From Parelaphostrongylus tenuis (Eukaryota; Nematoda; Chromadorea; Rhabditida; Metastrongylidae): a stretch of DNA of 64,000 bases. The stretch covers positions 308,053 through 372,052 of the forward strand of contig JAHQIW010003861.1 in NCBI GenBank assembly GCA_019055375.1, written 5' to 3'. The position numbers were made by a program, and so were the translations under genes. The notes beneath the pieces are model-generated. The model was given only the letters and a program-made list of their open reading frames with translations. It made no database searches and was not told the origin of the DNA. Positions 47,264-59,630 of this stretch are shown one piece after another (the stretch's first letter is position 1; each line of letters opens with the position of its first letter).

Positions 47264-48404
47264 AATCATTCTTTTTTGAAATTATATTGAATGTTTTTTT
47301 GGGGGTTTCAAAAACAGTCGATCTTTTGAATTAGTTTTGATCTAACAGCAAAAATCTATCGACTGAGAGGTGGTGATGGTACAGTGTCATAGTACACTGT
47401 GCCATCACCACATACGCCTCCCTCCTTGCTTCAATGCAGGGATGAATGTGGGGCGGGGGTCACTGATGAGGAGGACGAACCTCCGAAACACCGGTGTATG
47501 ACCCTGGGCGTACCAACCCCTTTTTGAGCTTAAATCATTCTTTTTTGGAATTATATTGAATGTTTTTTGGGGGTTTCAAAAACAGTCGATCTTTTGAATT
47601 AGTTTTGATCTAACAGCAAAAATCTATCGACTGAGAGGTGGTGATGGTACAGTGTCATAGTACACTGTGCCATCACCACATACGCCTCCCTCCTTGCTTC
47701 AATGCAGGGCTGAATGTGGGGCGGGGGTCACTGATGAGGAGGACGAACCTCCGAAACACCGGTGTATGACCCTGGGCGTACCAACCCCTTTTTGAGCTTA
47801 AATCATTCTTTTTTGGAATTATATTGAATGTTTTTTGGGGGTTTCAAAAACAGTCGATCTTTTGATATAGTTTTGATCTAACAGCAAAAATCTATCGACT
47901 GAGAGGTGGTGATGGTACAGTGTCATAGTACACTGTGCCATCACCACATACGCCACCCTCCTTGCTTCAATGCAGGGCTGAATGTGGGGCGGGGGTCACT
48001 GATGAGGAGGACGAACCTCCGAAACACCGGTGTATGACCCTGGGCGTACCAACCCCTTTTTGAGCTTAAATCATTCTTTTTTGGAATTATATTGAATGTT
48101 TTTTGGGGGTTTCAAAAACAGTCGATCTTTTGATATAGTTTTGATCTAACAGCAAAAATCTATCGACTGAGAGGTGGTGATGGTACAGTGTCATAGTACA
48201 CTGTGCCATCACCACATACGCCATCCCTCCTTGCTTCAATGCAGGGCTGAATGTGGGGCGGGGGTCACTGATGAGGAGGACGAACCTCCGAAACACCGGT
48301 GTATGACCCTGGGCGTACCAACCCCTTTTTTGAGCTTAAATCATTCTTTTTTGAATTATATTGAATGTTTTTTTGGGGGTTTCAAAAACAGTCGATCTTT
48401 TGAT
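47264..48404 (+). repeat. Tandem array of a 268-270 bp unit (four full units plus a partial fifth)
   Basis: Unit starts (AATCATTCTTTTTT) fall at 47264, 47533, 47801, 48069 and 48339, giving periods of 269, 268, 268 and 270. Units differ at only a handful of positions. Each unit contains a hairpin: GTGGTGATGGTACAGTGT, loop CATAGT, ACACTGTGCCATCACCAC (18-base arms, one mismatch that would be a G-U pair in RNA). A second inverted pair, CAGTCGAT and ATCGACTG, lies just upstream. Open frames across it are repeat artefacts. Confidence 0.95.
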
Positions 48405-48612
48405 CTAGCGTCTTCTACATTATACATATGTCTACAAACATTACTCCCGGAAGTAGCTTACTAAACCCCACTCTTGCCCCTCTTCATCGCCATAGGAAGG
48501 CCTGTCTGAATGATTGGCAATTTTGCGAGATACTGGACTTTGAAACTGCGGCATTACATCACTAAAATGAGAGATTCTGCGCTTCTGTGTTCCGCACGCA
48601 TTTCATTTCTCC

Positions 48613-48960
48613 ATTAAATCGACTGTTTTTGAAATCTCGTGATAAACATTCGAAACAAATTCAAAAAAAAAAAGAATGCTAAACGAGGTTGGTACGCCAG
48701 GGCCATACACCGGTGTTTCGGAGGTTTCGGCCTCCTCGTCAGTGACCCCCGTCCCACATTAAGCCCTGCATTGTAACAAGGAGGGCGGCGTATGTGTAAG
48801 TGGTGATGGCATAGTGTACAATGACTCTGGTCCATTACCTTCAGTCGATGGATTTGGCTGGTAGACCAAAATTAATCCATTAAATCGACTGTTTTCGGAA
48901 CCTCGTGATAAACATTCAAAATAAATTAAAAAAAAAAGAATGTTTTTAAGCCTAAACGAC
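48613..48960 (-). repeat. Inverted, diverged partial copies of the 268-bp unit
   Basis: 48613-48855 is a minus-strand copy (TACGCCAGGGCCATACACCG, TTTCGGAGGTTTCGG, then a decayed version of the hairpin). 48877-48960 repeats its first third (AATCGACTGTTTTCGGAACC to GAATGTTTTTAAGCC). They are clearly more diverged from the array than the array units are from each other, so they are older insertions of the same element. Confidence 0.85.
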
Positions 48961-49737
48961 CTCGTTCACTGGCCTGAAAAGCATGGAACTACAATCATAA
49001 GGCATGCAACCAATTTCCTTAGTGACTCAAGCTCTTAGTCGGAGCTTTTGTTAGCGTTTCGTTGTATGTATCGCTCACCGCATATGTTACGCCACCAGCT
49101 TTCTGTTCTTCCACACCTTCGCGTTTATCTGCATGAAGACTGGCCAAGGTTTCTAACTGTTCCTTCATCTGAAACTGAGCTCTATACGGAGCCGATGGGT
49201 AACTGAACATCTTTGATCACACTCAACAACTAGTTAATGAAATTCTGAGAACAGATCACGAGGTAAGAACAAATTCGTGCGTCTTCACCGGTTAGTTACA
49301 TGCTCATTTGTTCCATCGTAAAATATAAACTTGTATTGCAAACGAATGTCATTAGTAGCAGATCTGTTAGAGAGATTGTCATGAAGTAATTTTCGCTGTG
49401 CATGAGAAAATGGCAATCGACTATCGAAGCTAAGACCCTACTTTGACCAACTAATAAAAATGCAGTACTGTTGGTTAATTACGCGCTGTCAAGCCAGGCG
49501 ATGTCGAGTGATAGAGTCTGATCATTTCGATAGAACAATATCAATTGAAGACGCTGCCACTTATGGAGTTCATCAATAGATGTCCGAATTCAAACTAGCA
49601 ATCTGCCAAAACCGAACATCTTGCACGTTTACATTGCAGGCGTTCGGAAGCTATGATTTTGGAAAGGCAGAGTAAAACAAACATATGAAGATCGCTGTCT
49701 TGGGTTGCTTACTAGATTGTATTAAACTCTCTCGTTA

Positions 49738-50216
49738 GTTTTTGTCTGCCATCTCTCAGACAACAAATTTTTTTTCCTCTCCGGGATCATGGAACTCGTC
49801 ATCCCTTTCATATTCAAAGAAGATTGTCAATCCTCGACGCATATGATTGATATCTCGCAAATCCTTCTTGCTCAAGAGGTGTTCCAGCGACGGGTAAGGT
49901 GATAGTCAGACGGTGATAAGTCAGTACTGTGCGGCGGATAATCTAGCAGCTCTCTATCCGTATATCGCGTCCCAATTCGTACTCCTAAAGCAACAAATTG
50001 CGATAAAGCTGTTGAGCGGCCATAATGCGACAACTATGAACAAATCTGCTACCTAAAGAAAGCTCAGAAAATTCTGCACAAAGAGACATTGATTGACTGC
50101 CTGAGAGATGACATAATTGTGTGCATGTTAATTGTGTATACTTTGAATAGTGTTGCTGGGCAATTTTATATAGTTCTGGTTAATAAATTTGGTGTTTATT
50201 GCTCTAGTGCCGAAAC
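49738..50216 (-). mobile_element. Mariner remnant, copy B (further deleted)
   Basis: Flanked by TA at 49736-49737 and 50217-50218 like its twin at 18518-19243, but 479 bp long. It has lost most of the left inverted repeat (about 90 bases) and about 155 bases of the middle of the transposase remnant. The right inverted repeat ending GCTCTAGTGCCGAAAC is kept. The deletions must postdate the duplication. Confidence 0.75.
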
Positions 50217-50258
50217 TATCAGCAAGCCTCATAAAAAACTAGTCAAAAATTCTCCACA

Positions 50259-50408
50259 ATGATCTGGCCTATTCTTATAGCTAATGGCAATTTTGAACAT
50301 CAAACTGAGTGTACAACAGCTTCTTCATTAATCCATCTAGATCTTTTAACAAATTTTGGGATGAGATCGGCATGCGCGTTTTCGAAAGGCCGGCTGCGAA
50401 TAAACTAA
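50259..50408 (+). CDS. Possible conserved small ORF / terminal exon, copy B
   Basis: A 49-codon frame matching 19286-19435; it begins MIWPILIANG and differs at Cys to Phe and Ser to Leu, other differences being silent. The overlapping alternative phase is also intact. Function unknown; listed because the conservation exceeds that of the surroundings. Confidence 0.25.
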   Translation: MIWPILIANGNFEHQTECTTASSLIHLDLLTNFGMRSACAFSKGRLRIN

Positions 50409-52451
50409 CTCTAGCAACCACTGCGTACTCAGCATAACTTGGTCACTAAGAGAATAACAACCATCTGGATCTTAGTAGAAAGTAATCAAAGGAAAAAAAT
50501 ATACCGACGAATTTAGTTCCAGTAAAGAAGAAATTCTATCAAAATGAGGACCACACGAATATTTGGGACTTGTGATAAAACATGCTAAAGTGTTTGAGTA
50601 ATTGAAAGTGGATGCTATAAATGAGCCCTCTCCTTCCTAAGTGTTATACGTGCCAAGCACCACTAGATAATATTTATATTAGACACATTTACAAAGTAAT
50701 AGGAAGTGAATCAAAAATTGTAATGATTTCAAATCTCTGTGAGAAACGAACTATGATGACATGTAACAATGACAAGTAAATGAGTCACATCAAATGTGGC
50801 AACCATATCAACGACGAACGGGCAAATACTCAAATTACCACAGTTTTATCGAATATCATGCTTACGTTTTTACATAGATCATACAGACAGGTAGATTATT
50901 ATGACTCTATCAACGCTAATGAAAACTATCAAATCAACTAATCTTTAATTGAATAAATGTTCAATAATCATTCCGAAGCATGAGTTCTGTTGAAAATAAT
51001 TTACTTGAATTTTTTTGAAAGGCTTTCATGGTGTGCTTTATGAATGGAATAAAGTTGAGTCTCACACGCGACCCACGTTATTGCTCGTAATTTAATCAAA
51101 TACTCAACCACATTTCGCCGTCCCCTGAAGGTTTATAAGGTTTTTGTACTAAAATAACAGATGAAACTTACTCTATCATTACATGGGCTTAGATTAGACT
51201 TTTCATTTATACTTTATTTTGTCGAATAAACCCGTTACTGCGCCTAAACCTAATCAAACTGAGCCTATGCACGAAAAGCATATGAACGTGTAAAGGAAAA
51301 TTTGGAGCATCGAAATCATATGTTCTATCTGAAGTTTTCTCTAAAGCGGACAGAAAACTTCGAGTACAATTATGAAGATTGCCCGTCGCATGTGAGTCAC
51401 GTTGCGCTATCGATCAAGCCGTCCCAGAAGCGATGCCACTGAGTGCGAAACGTAAAATTCTTATCGTTTTCACAAATCTCCACGAAGTCCTATTCAAAAA
51501 CAAATTTAGTTTTAGAATTGTCGATATTTGTGCTGTCGAATGAGTGCTTAAAATCGAGTGAAAAGCTACCTACAAATCCTAACAGACAAGCAGTGAGCGC
51601 TAGGAGTGAAAAATTCAACTTGTTTCTTCGCTGCTGCAGCACCAGAAAGATTTTTTGGAAGAACGTTTACAATTTTGAAGTTCTCGAGATTCAAGCTATC
51701 AAATGATTACTGAAAGTTTAAGAAAAAATTGGAAAAGCCTTTGCTCTCACAGAGCAAAAAATCGGCTCCTGTTGACTGAAAATAACCTTTCATTCTGTCG
51801 GATTTTTATTTTCTATAGCTCGTGCTGTAAACTCTTTCACTTTTGCGTTTCAAGGTTATTTCAAGCGCAATAAAAAATGAAGAAGAGAAATTTTACTCAG
51901 CCGCATACGATGATGCCCTCAATAGGTCGTTTATCTTTGCTGTTACGATTGTAGCGTTGAAAATTTCGATAACCTAAACTCTTTGTTGAAGTTCATATGA
52001 GTTCCCGTTGTGAACATATCGAAATTCAAGCACACTGTATAAAAATACGTATGCATCTAGTGAAATAGAGCAAGGATTCTTCTTCAGAGCTATAAAATTA
52101 TCAATTGCTTAAACACTTCAATGGTCAGAAAATTGTTTCCTGCTGCAGAAACACAAATTTTTGCTGCGAGAGTGTTCAGACTTTCATAACACTGTATGTC
52201 TTCCTTGCACATATGCGTCTTCAAAACTGCTTTTGAAACTACATGTTCCAAGCCTCTCAAGGACTCAAGGACTGGAGGACCATCTTCTGAAGTGCACAGT
52301 ATAGCGTCGATTTCAAACAGTCCGCTACGTCTAAATGGAGAATTGATATTAGATCAATACTGATTTCATTGCGATAAGGTAAAGTTTTGACCGATTGGTC
52401 GTGAAAAGGATAAGTCGAAGTCGCAGCATGTAACAACGGCAATATGAAAAG

Positions 52452-55400
52452 TTACACATAAAGCGATGTGATGATGAGAAGAATAAGTATGGAAATTGTA
52501 TGAACTGCGATTTCGGACACATTACACATGAACGCTTTACAGTAACATGTGGTTTTGTATTCAACTCCGGGTTTGTGGGTGAAATCGTTCGGTGTTTGGT
52601 AGCATCTGGAAATGAATTGTCAATAAACTAGAATAAATGTATCTTAAAAAAAATCTTGAGAGATTAGCTAGTAATCTTTGATGACAGTTGAGCATAAAAT
52701 GCTTACCATTATTTCCATATTAGCCGGGTACTAAAAGATTCAATTTTTATTCGCTGATTTTACAATGTTACACTCCCCAATTTTCTTATTCAGCAAATAC
52801 GAGGCTGTTAAGTAGGTCAAGAGTCATAAACATTCATTAGGACAAAATCCTCAAATAGCATCCGAGCCGCCGCACATATCCAGAGGATAGCGAGCGATGG
52901 ATGTGAAGCAATCAACTAAATTAGAGTAGTCGGGATCTGCATATTACGTGAAGGGATCTCACACAAGTAGATGATGAAGTCAGTAATGAGATTTTGTACG
53001 AATGCCTTGAGTTTTGAATAGTCAATGGGCTTTAGTGTTCTAGCTTTAATCTTCAGGAACAAGATGGCAAATCTTTGAAAATATTGGAAAAAAAAAAACA
53101 GACGGCGGAGTCTTAGCCATATTGGGCTGCACATTGTTCTTTCTTTTCATTTTTATACTAAAAATCACACATACGTGGTTCATTTCAGAAAAATGAAAGA
53201 AGCGTGATTAACCTGATTATTGTAGAATTTTTCATATATCAAAGAGTATCTTCAGCATAGCTAGTAAGTATTTTGGATATTTATAAAGCACACTTGAACT
53301 AGACAGCATAACTCTGTTGTTTATTGTGGATCCGTAATGGCTTTTTTTCGCAACTTATTCCATTCAGCACACTGCTTCAAATCTTATTTTCTGTCTTTAT
53401 TTCTATATTCCCAAACAATTATCGTATAACTTCTCCCATCGTGAAGGAATGAAGAATTTAGTTTACCCCTGGCGTGCATTCAAAACATACACTGCGTGTG
53501 CAATGTAGAACATTTTCGAGCATAGCGCTGCCTACTTCTCTAAATGTCTTAATCCTTAAATGCGAAAGAAAATGGAGCGGAAGGAAAGTTGGCCATTTAT
53601 CATTCTCGTCAAAATTTCATGTCATTAGAACAGCAGGTATATTCCAACGATTTTTGGATTTTGTTTCACACGACCCTCTTTTTAGATCAGTGTACGGATC
53701 TCACTATGTCTTGCAACTTATAGACTCCTGACATCGATCGCTCAAAGTCCCTCCACCTCAGCATGTGGATTCGGCTGCTGATGGAGATTTCCTTTTGCCA
53801 TTGATCTCGGTGAATGTTAGTTAGAACGATTTTTTCTAGGACTTCGAGATAGACTGATTTAGAGAATTCTAACTTGGATTGCAGACGACGATCTTTTTAC
53901 AAGCACGTGGCAATTTCTGAACCCGGAGGGGTTGACGAGCTTGTGGTGGATTCAAACAATAACGGTGTTTGTGATGATCGGTATCACGCTAGTTATCAAT
54001 TGTACGGAGTTTTTATTGAACGCTCCGAAAATCGCGCAGGAGTGAGCTCTTCGTCATTTCTCGTAATTTCTGAGGTCAATTATCAAGGATCTTTTTAATA
54101 ACTTCCTGACTTCCTAAAAGGTTAGCTAATAGAGAACTTAGCAAATATAGCACGATTAGCTCTGATCGTCTTTGTGATAGGCTAAATACTTATCTAAAAA
54201 ACAGCTGATAACTTATCAGACGAAACCTTTCTGCAGGTGGCTCGAAGTCGGGACGCATTAGAGTACCAGAACAGCCTCGCAAAAATTTTACTTCGAGTCC
54301 ACCTTGAATGAAATAGATCCTTGCATCAAAAGCGAAAAATTGTACAGTTATATATCCAAAGATGCTGAGCGATAAGCGAAATTTGAAACCTCAGCAGAGA
54401 GTTGAACTCACGTCTTCTCTATATCGGAAGCGCGTACTGCTACTAGGCCATCGAGGCACTTGCTCTGCTATCACTCTTCGTACGAAAAAAGGCAATAAAT
54501 CTGCTATCAATCAACCGACACATGACGGTTTCGGTCTGGCTCGCACATATCCACATTATTTACAGTTAAGTTGACAACTACTGGATATGTACAATCTGTA
54601 AAAAGTTTTTTAGTACCTCATCAAACCAAACCCGTTAAAGGTTGGTTGCTAACGGCGTCGATCGATGATTTATATCAAAAAGAGGGTGGTAGCAAAGCGG
54701 TTGTGACGTTGATGTAGTGGTTGCACGACGCTCGTTTTGGGGTGGACACGGGATTGACATCTGCCTGATGCCTAATCTTTTTCATATTATTCAGCATTTT
54801 TGGATATATAATTATGGTAACAAAAATGCTGTAAATGTAGTAAGATGAAAAATTATTTAAACACGTTCAGATACAGTTTTGTGAGATTGAGGAATTATGC
54901 TCACCGTCATCGAGTATCCTAACTGAAGCCCACTTTACGCAATAACCTTTACAAGCGACTGCAGTTCGATCAGCATAGATTCTCATCGGATCAAAGGTGC
55001 ATGCCAGCGGAGCCACTGGTAAAGTCTCAGAGGAGTTGAGTGCCTAAATAGTTATGGTTAGGAGTAACTTCAACAAAAATCAGTCGCACTCGTTGAGATT
55101 AATCTAAAATGTCCAAATATGGACTTCGATCTACTAAGATTAGTGACCTATTTGAATACATATTAGATACAAATGCCCCATGTTCGTAATTCACTGCGGA
55201 TCTCATCTCTTTTTTCATTCGTTAAGCTACCCCAAACCTTTCATTTACTCACTTTTTTCTTATAAGTGATGTAGTCCCGTCTCATCTTTCAAATCTCAGG
55301 AATTGGATACAACGGCTAATAGCTGAAGGTACAACTACAAAATCCGTATACCACTTTGGTTGGCATATCAGACGCCCGTACAATTGTACATTCGATTTAA

Positions 55401-57855
55401 AGTATTTTTCAAAAATCTCATTTGACAATGTTGATATAACAACAATAGGCTTGAGCTTCTCTCCAAATATAAGATTTTCCAAAGTGCGTCATTAGCGGAA
55501 CTCAAAAAGTTCCTTCAAAGGATTTCTTCACTGCTTGCATTTAAGTACGGTTATAAAATATTTACTGAGTGATTATATTGACAACGCTGTTCATAGAAGG
55601 AAAATAAAAATTTCTAATTCCTCAGAGTACTCAAAAATTCTAGCATTTTTACTGCTCTTCGCAGTATTGCGATGTTTCATATATACCTAAGAGAAGTGAG
55701 TGGTGAGCAAAAGCACGACCTCAGTTGGGAATCGAACCCGCGTTTCATCCATAGCGGGACGCGTGCCACTGCCACCACACCACCGAGACGCATTTGCGCC
55801 AACCACTCATTCTTCAACACCTCAATGTTAGCTGTTAGTCGCCAACCTTTAACAGGTTTAGTCGGATATACGATTCTGCTTTATAACCCCAGTAGAGCCA
55901 ACAGCCACTGTTAGATGTGAAACTCAAGAATTCTAGATGGTAATTCTAATTTCAATTATATTATTCTGGCAAAATCGTATACCCGAACAAACCTATTAAA
56001 GGTTGGTGGCTGATACCTAACATAGAGATGTTGCAGAATGAATCATAGTACAAATGTGCCTCGATGGTGCAGTGGCAGTAACACGCGTCCCCCGGTATGA
56101 ATGAAACGTGGGTTCAATTCCCGCCTGTGGCCGTGTTTTAACTCCCCACTCGGTTCTCTTAGGTATTCTTCACAGCTCGAGTGATTCTCCTCGAGGAGTA
56201 CTGGAATCTACTACGCGGTATACAACACTCTTCGACACCCCTAACTAAAGAACGAGCTGAGACAATGAGAAAAGAACAATATGTACAATTTGGTAGAAAT
56301 AAACCAAATCAGCATATTATGAGAACAGCGCCAACCTTCAAGCCGGGAATCCTCTCCATGTAATACAACCAGTTAGCATTGCTCTTATAAGAAAAGCATT
56401 CCACTAAAAAAATCTTTATCTTAGCTCGATTCTCTATTAAAATGACTATCATCTCAAAAAAAAAAAATAGATATAGGGCTCGTTTCTGTCTCACTTGCTA
56501 TTTAACGCCGATGTTACCTTCAATCATTTCGCGTTGATCAAAGTTCATTTAGTAATTGTTAACGAGCAAGACTTCAACAAACTAATTTCTTAAGGCTAGC
56601 GTTCTATTGTGAGCTTCATAAATTAATAAAAGGGTATAAAAGGCGCTAGGAGGTTTGAAAAGGAGTAAAGAGAGACATAATCACAATACAGCCATATTAT
56701 AGTGTCGATGAGCGCTTCTACAGAAAAGTAATACTATATGAGAATGATTATCTGTCTCAAAAAAGCGGAAAGAAGTAGTTTCATCTTTTGGGCATTCACT
56801 TATTAAGGCTTCAGAGGGAAGTTGATCAACCGCACAGCGCAACGCGCAAGAGGCGCGCGATTTTCGTCAATCAGTTAGAATTTTTTCTCTGTTTAGAAAG
56901 TAAAATCACAAGTTTTTTGCGTATGCTGATTCTCCATAAATTTCTTTACATAGTCGTAGGTTTTTTGTACATAGACAAGATTTCTGTGCAATAAAAACTT
57001 TGAGTGCGAAACGTAATTTTCTTTTCGCTCATACAGCGTTCTGTGATAGCCTTTTTAAAATTTAATTACAGCGTCGATATTTTCAGAAACTTGAGCCATC
57101 GAATAACTTATGAGAGTCTGTCGAAGAGTCATAGACAAACCCCAGCCGAGCAAATAAATTAAACTGAGTGTGAAACATTATATCATTTTCGCTGCTACAT
57201 TGTAGTAAAAAAAAAAGGTTCAAAGCATGTTACCAGAATATCAGTAATAAAAAAGCTTTTCAAAAATTCAACCATATTGTTGAAATTGCAAAGATTCAAG
57301 TTTTTGAATGATTACCAAGTGCCTAAGAGAAAAGTTTTGTCCACCGAGAAAAGTCTTCAAACAATTGTGTACCTCAGCTGATACACGCCGTCCCTCAGGG
57401 ATTAGATTTTCCTTGCTACTGCCTAGTGATTCCGTGCATGGTTCACTTCTTTCAGTCATAATGAGTTGCTGATAATGATCTCATTGTTGAAGGAACTATA
57501 GTCAACGATGTTGGAAATTCAAAGTTTTCCGTAATTAATATGAAGTTTGGCTATTTTGTTTACGTTTTGTATACATACACTAAATCGTAAAGTTGCCATT
57601 TCCGTCTGCAGAAAACGTTGGAGAGAAAAGATTCAATGAAAACGTTTACTTCAGCTTATTTAACTTCCTTGTCGGGAGAATTTCTCAGTTTATAGCTTGA
57701 ATGTCCTCATAGAATCGCTCGCAACACTTTTGAGGTATTAGAATCAGAGTGGTATTCTAAACTTGTTGGCACTTGAAACTGAAAAACATACTATGTAAGC
57801 CTTCGACAATTGTTGAAAATAGCAAGGCGAGTTGAACACAATTTGCTGCACTCAT
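52452..57855 (-). CDS. Secreted Ly6/ODR-2-like cysteine-rich protein, copy B (frame intact)
   Basis: Five minus-strand exons: 57792-57855, 56336-56403, 54905-55043, 54227-54302, 52452-52605, with GT/AG borders and phases 1, 0, 1, 2 that fit without any indel, giving 166 residues. N-terminus MSAANCVQLALLF is signal-peptide-like. Further on are ACKGYCVKWASV, FLRGCSGTLMRPDFEP, CYCKAFMCN and a hydrophobic tail ILILLIITSLYV typical of a GPI-anchor signal. Family role: small three-finger surface proteins such as ODR-2/HOT, often in neurons; role here unknown. Oddity: the first CxxC of exon 2 is CFSY because TGT is now TAT, so one disulphide partner is missing, and the next Met is Lys. Exon 3 differs from copy A by one silent base in 139. 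Confidence 0.8.
54398..54775. repeat. Outward-facing tRNA-like pair, intron of Ly6-like gene B
   Basis: Counterpart of 23722-24105. Left module minus (GAGTTGAACTCACG, GCTACTAGGCCATCGAGG), right module plus (TTGATGTAGTGGTTGCACG, ACACGGGATTGACATC). Both more eroded than the family-2 pair at 55675-56165. Confidence 0.45.
55675..56165. repeat. Inverted pair of tRNA-derived elements, intron of Ly6-like gene B
   Basis: tRNA-like cores at 55717-55789 (minus; T-arm with TCGAACCCG inverted) and 56058-56131 (plus; GCCTCGATGGTGCAGTGGCAG, T-arm GTGGGTTCAATTCCCGC). Leaders with AAGGTTGGTGGCTGA face inward. Same position relative to exons 2 and 3 as in copy A. Confidence 0.65.
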
Positions 57856-58782
57856 TGTTACAGATTTTTTTTGAATACGAAATTATTGTCACGCGGTCTA
57901 AAAAAAGTCTTACAATCATACTGCTCGAGGAAACACGTGTATTTTTCCGAAGAAAGTTTAGCAGTGACAAGACATTCGGGAGAAAAAGTGCCGATGTTGC
58001 TGATTCATGCGAAGCTTCTTGGGGAAATCTGTTTCGTCTGGTGATAGATAAGAATGCAGTGGAAAAGCGTGATAGGATTGCTACTCTTTCTCTTCAGCTT
58101 TTCAAGTGATGTACCTTGAGAGCGGATAATTTTCTCGAATATCCATGAGGACAAGCAGCAGTGGCTATATGGTCCTGCGGGCAGCAATGTTTAGTGATTT
58201 CCACGCTTGCTCATTCCGACTGTAGCACCCATATTATGAAAAGGGAAAAGTATTGCATAAACACAGAAAAACAGTTTGCGCGCCGAACGGTGGTTATGAA
58301 GTCATCTTTTATTTCTTTCAACAAAAAATGACGAATTTGGAGAAATATGGAACAAAGAAAAAGATTTCGTTCGCCTAGCGAAATATGCTCAAAAGAGGAA
58401 ATTCAAACTTTTTCAAAAATATTCCCAGTAAAACTTGTTGTTTCAAACTTGCGCTGTTGTATTACCATAGCGAAAAAAAGTTCGCCAAATTTTGTTCTTC
58501 TTTATTCTCGAAAGTGAAGATTTGAAACGATTGAACTGAAGTGAGTAAAATATTTAACACAAGGCTAGTAGAGTCGTGGAGGAAGAAAATTTCACTGATT
58601 TCCTAAAAGCGCTACTTAGATCTTCTATCTAGGTGTAAAACTATTAAGAAACCTTTTTGTGTTGGTATTTGAGACTGAGAGATTGAAGGTGTTAAAAAAA
58701 CCATCTAGAGTGATGATGGCTTTTTAGTGTAGTAGCAGATCAAAATGATAGAAAAATGGAGAGAGAACTCTTTGGTTACAAA

Positions 58783-58950
58783 GGAGGCGTTACGTGAAGC
58801 CTAAGATGGCGCGAGCGTAGAAGAGAGCATCGCGGTCGGTCGAGATGAATCGTCTGTTTGCGCACCAGATCTATTCTGACTAATCATCTTAGTCACATAA
58901 ACATATTTCACCCCGATATCCTGATAGATCTTGGAAGTGAGAAAATCAGC
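58783..58950. promoter_or_regulatory. Conserved non-coding block upstream of Ly6-like gene B
   Basis: Partner of 28152-28315, about 0.9 kb upstream of the start codon. Contains GCGAGCGTAGAAGAGAGCATC and CACCCCGATATCCTGATAG blocks identical or nearly identical in both copies. Regulatory meaning is inferred only from retention. Confidence 0.3.
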
Positions 58951-59410
58951 TAAATGATTAGTGAATGTTCATTTCCGAAAGGATGTAGAAAAAGTGTCTA
59001 ATGATTATCAAATCATTTTGTCGCTACTTTTGCCGTTATTCGAAATCATCGATTGCTTTTCAATTGTGGGAAAAGGATAATAAATAGAAAAATTGAAGAA
59101 ATTATAACATATTTGCAGCAACCTTCTAATATGTTAAGAAACACTTAGACTGTAAAGTGGAGATTGATCACCAACTCATAAAGGAGAACTTTAACCAGTA
59201 ACGGTGACTATTTCAGAGGCTAAATCAGTTTTAACTCTCACAACATACAAACGGCGGATGAACCTGCTACTCTTTTATGCTCCGTTTTCCATGTTTTTCT
59301 GAATATGTTCTTTAGGGCATATCGGCGCGAAATGACGTTATTATATCCACAAAATGCTGTTTTTGCTCTCAGTCTTCCTTTTCGATTTTCTGAGTGTATT
59401 AAGTATACAA

Positions 59411-59630
59411 ATGCCCCTGTGGCGTAGTGGTTAGAGGTGCTCTGCAACACATGATCGATCAATGGATGATTACTGAGTTAGTCTCACGCCAAGGCTCACC
59501 AAGCCTTAGTCCCTCCGGCTCGCTGAGTGCCAGACTTGCGTGAGAGGATAACAACACTGCCTTGGTACATCGGTAGGCCTCCACGAGTCATTTTGAAGTA
59601 CAGATATGCATTCGATCATCTCAACGAGGA
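59411..59630 (+). mobile_element. tRNA-derived SINE, family 1 (duplicate of 28802 copy)
   Basis: CCCTGTGGCGTAGTGGTTAGAGG head, TGCTCTGCAACACATGATCG, TGAGAGGATAACAACACTGC and ACATCGGTAGGCCTCCACGAG in the same order as in copy A. It was present before the duplication. Confidence 0.7.

Noticed and set aside
48174..48464. 96-codon frame and similar frames over the satellite
   Set aside because: They come from the tandem unit itself and are cut differently in neighbouring units.
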